Shown here: positions 62,012 through 64,000 of the stretch, one piece after another
Layout of the letters: every line of letters begins with the position of its first letter
How positions within the stretch are numbered: position 1 is the stretch's first letter
From: Bacteroidales bacterium
GTDB taxonomy: Bacteria; Bacteroidota; Bacteroidia; Bacteroidales; Muribaculaceae
Assembly: GCA_014800845.1 (NCBI GenBank)
Contig: JAAVFJ010000055.1
Coordinates: 1 to 64,000 of the forward strand
DNA length: 64,000 bases
Reading direction: 5' to 3'
Notes under the pieces: generated by a model
The model's input: only the letters and a program-made list of their open reading frames with translations
What the model was told of the DNA's origin: nothing
Database searches by the model: none
Translations under genes and position numbers: made by a program

Positions 62012-62745
62012 GACTTTTTCGGGTATCGTTTAAATAGACTTTTTAGTCGCAGCTTGATGACTCCGAACACGGCTTCACCAAATATGCTGCCGTTCATTTT
62101 GCTTGTTCCCAGCACGCGGTTTACGAATACTATGGGTACTTCCACAATTTTGAAACCATGTTTCCATGCCTTAAATTTCATCTCGATCTGGAAGGCGTAG
62201 CCTTTGAACTCTATTTTGTCAAGGTCCAAAGCTTCCAGAACGTTTCGGTGCCAGCAAACGAATCCGGCCGTAGTGTCGCGCACCTTCATGCGGGTTACGA
62301 AGCGCACGTAAGCCGAGGCATAGAAGCTCATGAGCACACGCCCCATCGGCCAGTTTACCACGTTTACGCCGGTGATGTAGCGGGAACCCACAGCTACGTC
62401 GGCATTCTGCTCTTTGCAAGCCTCCAACAGACGCGAAAGGTCTTTGGGATTATGCGAGAAATCAGCGTCCATCTCCGTGATATATTGGTATCCGCGAGAG
62501 AGCGCCCACTTAAAGCCATGGATGTAAGCTGTGCCTAAACCGAGTTTCCCCTGGCGCTTCTCCAGGTGTATACGTCCCGGATACTCCGTCATTTTTGAGC
62601 GCACGACATCGGCCGTGCCGTCAGGAGAGCCATCATCAATTATCAGGACATCAAATAATTCAGGCAGTTGCATGACAGCATCTATAATGTTGCTGACATT
62701 TTCAATCTCATTATATGTTGGTATAATTACCAGGGCCTCCGACAT
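62008..62745 (-). CDS. Polyprenol-phosphate mannosyltransferase-like GT2
   Basis: A 245-residue soluble GT2 enzyme of the dolichol-phosphate-mannose synthase group. VIIPTYNEIENV, IIDDGSPDGT (Asp37, Asp38) and MDADFSHNP (Asp93, Asp95) are the nucleotide and metal sites. KVVEVPIVFVNRVLGTSKMN-like residues near the C-terminus are typical of the group. It probably loads a sugar onto undecaprenyl phosphate for glycan or lipid modification. It is first in a five-gene minus-strand run and has a consensus promoter with a structured leader. Confidence 0.9.
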   Translation of the reverse strand: MSEALVIIPTYNEIENVSNIIDAVMQLPELFDVLIIDDGSPDGTADVVRSKMTEYPGRIHLEKRQGKLGLGTAYIHGFKWALSRGYQYITEMDADFSHNPKDLSRLLEACKEQNADVAVGSRYITGVNVVNWPMGRVLMSFYASAYVRFVTRMKVRDTTAGFVCWHRNVLEALDLDKIEFKGYAFQIEMKFKAWKHGFKIVEVPIVFVNRVLGTSKMNGSIFGEAVFGVIKLRLKSLFKRYPKKS

Positions 62746-62768
62746 AATGTTTTGCTATTGTTGAGCCC

Positions 62769-62818
62769 GTGAGTCCGGCTGCTGAAGATGCAATCTTCCG
62801 ACCGGCTCCCGCGCTCAC
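62769..62818 (-). promoter_or_regulatory. Structured 5' leader of the GT2-mscS run
   Basis: GTGAG (62769-62773) pairs with CTCAC (62814-62818), CCGG with CCGG inside it, and GAAGAT-gca-ATCTTC forms the tip. The hairpin lies between the promoter and the ATG. Confidence 0.45.
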
Positions 62819-62831
62819 AGTAATTCTACTG

Positions 62832-62862
62832 CAAAGTTACAAAATTTTCCCCGCGAGACAAA
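62832..62862 (-). promoter_or_regulatory. Bacteroidetes promoter of the GT2-mscS-patatin-amylase-prs run
   Basis: Minus strand TTTG (62862-62859), a 19-base spacer and TAACTTTG (62839-62832). The leader is about 80 bases. Confidence 0.72.
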
Positions 62863-62976
62863 CTTTTATATCTCTAAATTAATTTAACGCGTTATGATTT
62901 TTGCCGGTGACGCGAACAGTATACCCCGCCGAAGCGTTATAATGACATAAGTTAAACTTAAGCTATACAAATAATT

Positions 62977-63417
62977 ATGAAAAAAATTTTTCTCTCTGCA
63001 CTCATGATTATGTGTGCGATATTTGTGGCTTCGGCCAAAGATACATATTCCCGCGATGTGAAAACTCTGCCTGTTGCTGCGCAGACTGTACTGAGCTCTA
63101 ATTTTAAATCAGACGTAAGTGTAATCAAACTTGACAAGGACTTTGGCCGCGTGTCGGAGTACGAGGTGATTCTGACCGATGGCACTGAGGTGACCTTCGA
63201 TCGTGCCGGTAACTGGAAAGAGGTTGAGACCCGCGCCGGTTCGTCCGTACCTTCAAAGCTTGTGCCCGCTGCTATTTCCAAATATGTGAGCGCAAATCAG
63301 AAGGGCGCCAAGATTGTTGGTATTGAAAAGGACCGTAAAGGTTATGAAGTGACGCTCTCCAATGGAGTTGAAATGAAGTTCAACTCTGCCGGACAGTTTA
63401 TTAAGTACGACAAATAA
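62977..63417 (+). CDS. Small exported PepSY-like (DUF2874-type) protein
   Basis: 146 residues. A signal peptide (cleavage after VASA, about residue 20) is followed by two copies of a PepSY-like repeat. The first is VLSSNFKSDVSVIKLDKD..EYEVILTDGTEVTFDRAGNWKEVE, and the second, AISKYVSANQKGAKIVGIEKD..YEVTLSNGVEMKFNSAGQFIKYD, ends the protein. The function is unknown; exported proteins of this fold are widespread in Bacteroidetes. Related in design to the protein at 36650 but without its basic tail. Confidence 0.78.
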   Translation: MKKIFLSALMIMCAIFVASAKDTYSRDVKTLPVAAQTVLSSNFKSDVSVIKLDKDFGRVSEYEVILTDGTEVTFDRAGNWKEVETRAGSSVPSKLVPAAISKYVSANQKGAKIVGIEKDRKGYEVTLSNGVEMKFNSAGQFIKYDK

Positions 63418-63458
63418 CCTGCCTCTCCAGGAATAAACTTACCCTCTCAGAATGATAT

Positions 63459-63497
63459 TACCCCGGAACCTCAGCGGCTCCGGGGTATTGTTTGTTG
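63459..63497. terminator. Bidirectional terminator between the PepSY-like gene and alaS
   Basis: TACCCCGGA pairs with TCCGGGGTA (63479-63487), followed by TTGTTTGTTG on the plus strand. Confidence 0.75.
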
Positions 63498-63515
63498 TTA
63501 TGAATCGGTGACAGA

Positions 63516-64000
63516 TTATTCGGCCTCAGCAATGATTTTTTCAAGCATGTCCTTAGCGGCAGAGAGTCCGTCGGCATCCTTGCCTCCTGCCTGAGCGAAG
63601 AAGGGCTGGCCGCCGCCGCCACCCTTGATGGCTTTGGCTGCTTCGCGCACCATCTTGCCGGCGTTCAGACCGCGCTTTACGAGGTCATCGGTGAGAGCCA
63701 CGGTGAGCAGCGGTTTGCCGTCAGACTGAGTGGCTGCAATGAAAGCTGTGTTGGCTTCTCCGCTTTGGCGTATAGCGAAAGCTACGTTCTTCACAACTTC
63801 GGGAAGGCGGGTGCCGGTTAGTTCGCACACGCGGATGCCATTAACCTCGGGGGCGTCTTTGAGCAGCGATGCGGTGATGTTAGCCACACGCTCCTTAAAG
63901 TAATCCTCCACCTGATGCTTCAGGGCTGTGTTCTCGTTGATGGCTTTCTGTACAGCTGCTTTGATGTCGGCAGCTCCGCCGAATATGGCCTGTACATTGC
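63516..64000 (-). CDS. alaS: Alanyl-tRNA synthetase, C-terminal part (cut by window edge)
   Basis: The frame is open from the stop at 63516 to the window end, so only about 160 C-terminal residues are seen. AVQKAINENTALKHQVEDY is the coiled segment, followed by the DHHA1-type C-Ala domain with AFIAATQSDGKPLLTVALTDDLV, GLNAGKMVREAAKAIKGGGGG and QPFFAQAGGKDADGL, which are diagnostic of AlaRS. The catalytic and editing domains lie outside the window. It faces the PepSY-like gene across a shared terminator. Confidence 0.93.
   Translation of the reverse strand, partial: NVQAIFGGAADIKAAVQKAINENTALKHQVEDYFKERVANITASLLKDAPEVNGIRVCELTGTRLPEVVKNVAFAIRQSGEANTAFIAATQSDGKPLLTVALTDDLVKRGLNAGKMVREAAKAIKGGGGGQPFFAQAGGKDADGLSAAKDMLEKIIAEAE

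Overview
The window looks like chromosomal DNA of a Bacteroidales bacterium, probably near Muribaculaceae (the family is a guess). Signs are: the Bacteroidetes promoter pattern (TTTG about 19-21 bases before TAnnTTTG) in front of many genes, Na+-translocating NADH:quinone reductase (nqrA-F), menaquinone synthesis (menD-B-C-E), the methylmalonyl-CoA epimerase/decarboxylase set of the succinate-propionate pathway, an RprX/RprY-like two-component system, a GH57/GT4/debranching-enzyme glycogen cluster, and secreted proteins with carboxypeptidase-regulatory domains and type IX-like C-terminal tails. No rRNA, tRNA, CRISPR array or complete insertion sequence was seen.

Layout. 1-316: start of a leftward gene with a CxxC zinc-knuckle N-terminus resembling excisionase-type genes of Bacteroidetes integrative elements, next to the 3' end of mnmE, a known integration site in other bacteria. 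317-7275 (minus): tightly overlapping run of response regulator, histidine kinase, two glycosyltransferases, HAD phosphatase, exported nuclease and mnmE. 7359-7838: small outer-membrane protein. 7921-19231 (plus): nadE, then Sua5/YrdC, a polyprenyl-phosphate sugar transferase, ClC channel, fmt, menD, menB, menC, menE. 19218-19817 (minus): nitroreductase. 20009-24422 (plus): methylmalonyl-CoA epimerase and the four-subunit decarboxylase sodium pump, with a stable hairpin in each non-overlapping gene gap. 24641-24979: unknown small protein. 25111-28999: asparaginase, DcaP-like porin, dihydroorotase.

29003-36478 (minus) is the most unusual stretch. The genes rsgA, a 1222-residue secreted adhesin-like protein, an M3 peptidase and pyrC are separated by three intergenic gaps, and all three carry the same composite repeat: a core of three to five 9-base units (GGAGTTCTC or GGAGTACTC) flanked by converging 7-base arrays (TTTAGGN or GGGTTAN). 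The largest copy has a 28-bp stem and nine GGGTTAN heptads directly after the rsgA stop, which as RNA could form G-quadruplexes. I know of no described function for this element.

36650-43938: PepSY-like periplasmic protein, a candidate structured RNA, enolase, lpxH, a SufT-like protein, two outer-membrane barrels and priA. 44073-49895: nqrABCDEF. 50024-54706: glycogen debranching enzyme, glycogen synthase-like GT4 and GH57 enzyme. 54854-57494: ribosomal protein S16 with a long tail and a secreted CotH protein. 57584-62745 (minus): polyprenol-phosphate mannosyltransferase-like GT2, MscS channel, patatin phospholipase, GH13 amylase and PRPP synthetase. 62977-63417: second PepSY-like protein. 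63516-64000 (minus): C-terminal part of alaS, cut by the window edge.

Together the window is mainly core metabolism: respiratory and decarboxylation-driven sodium pumping, quinone, NAD, pyrimidine and PRPP synthesis, glycogen turnover and translation support, interspersed with envelope proteins. All assignments come from reading the sequence and from family knowledge; no database search was run.
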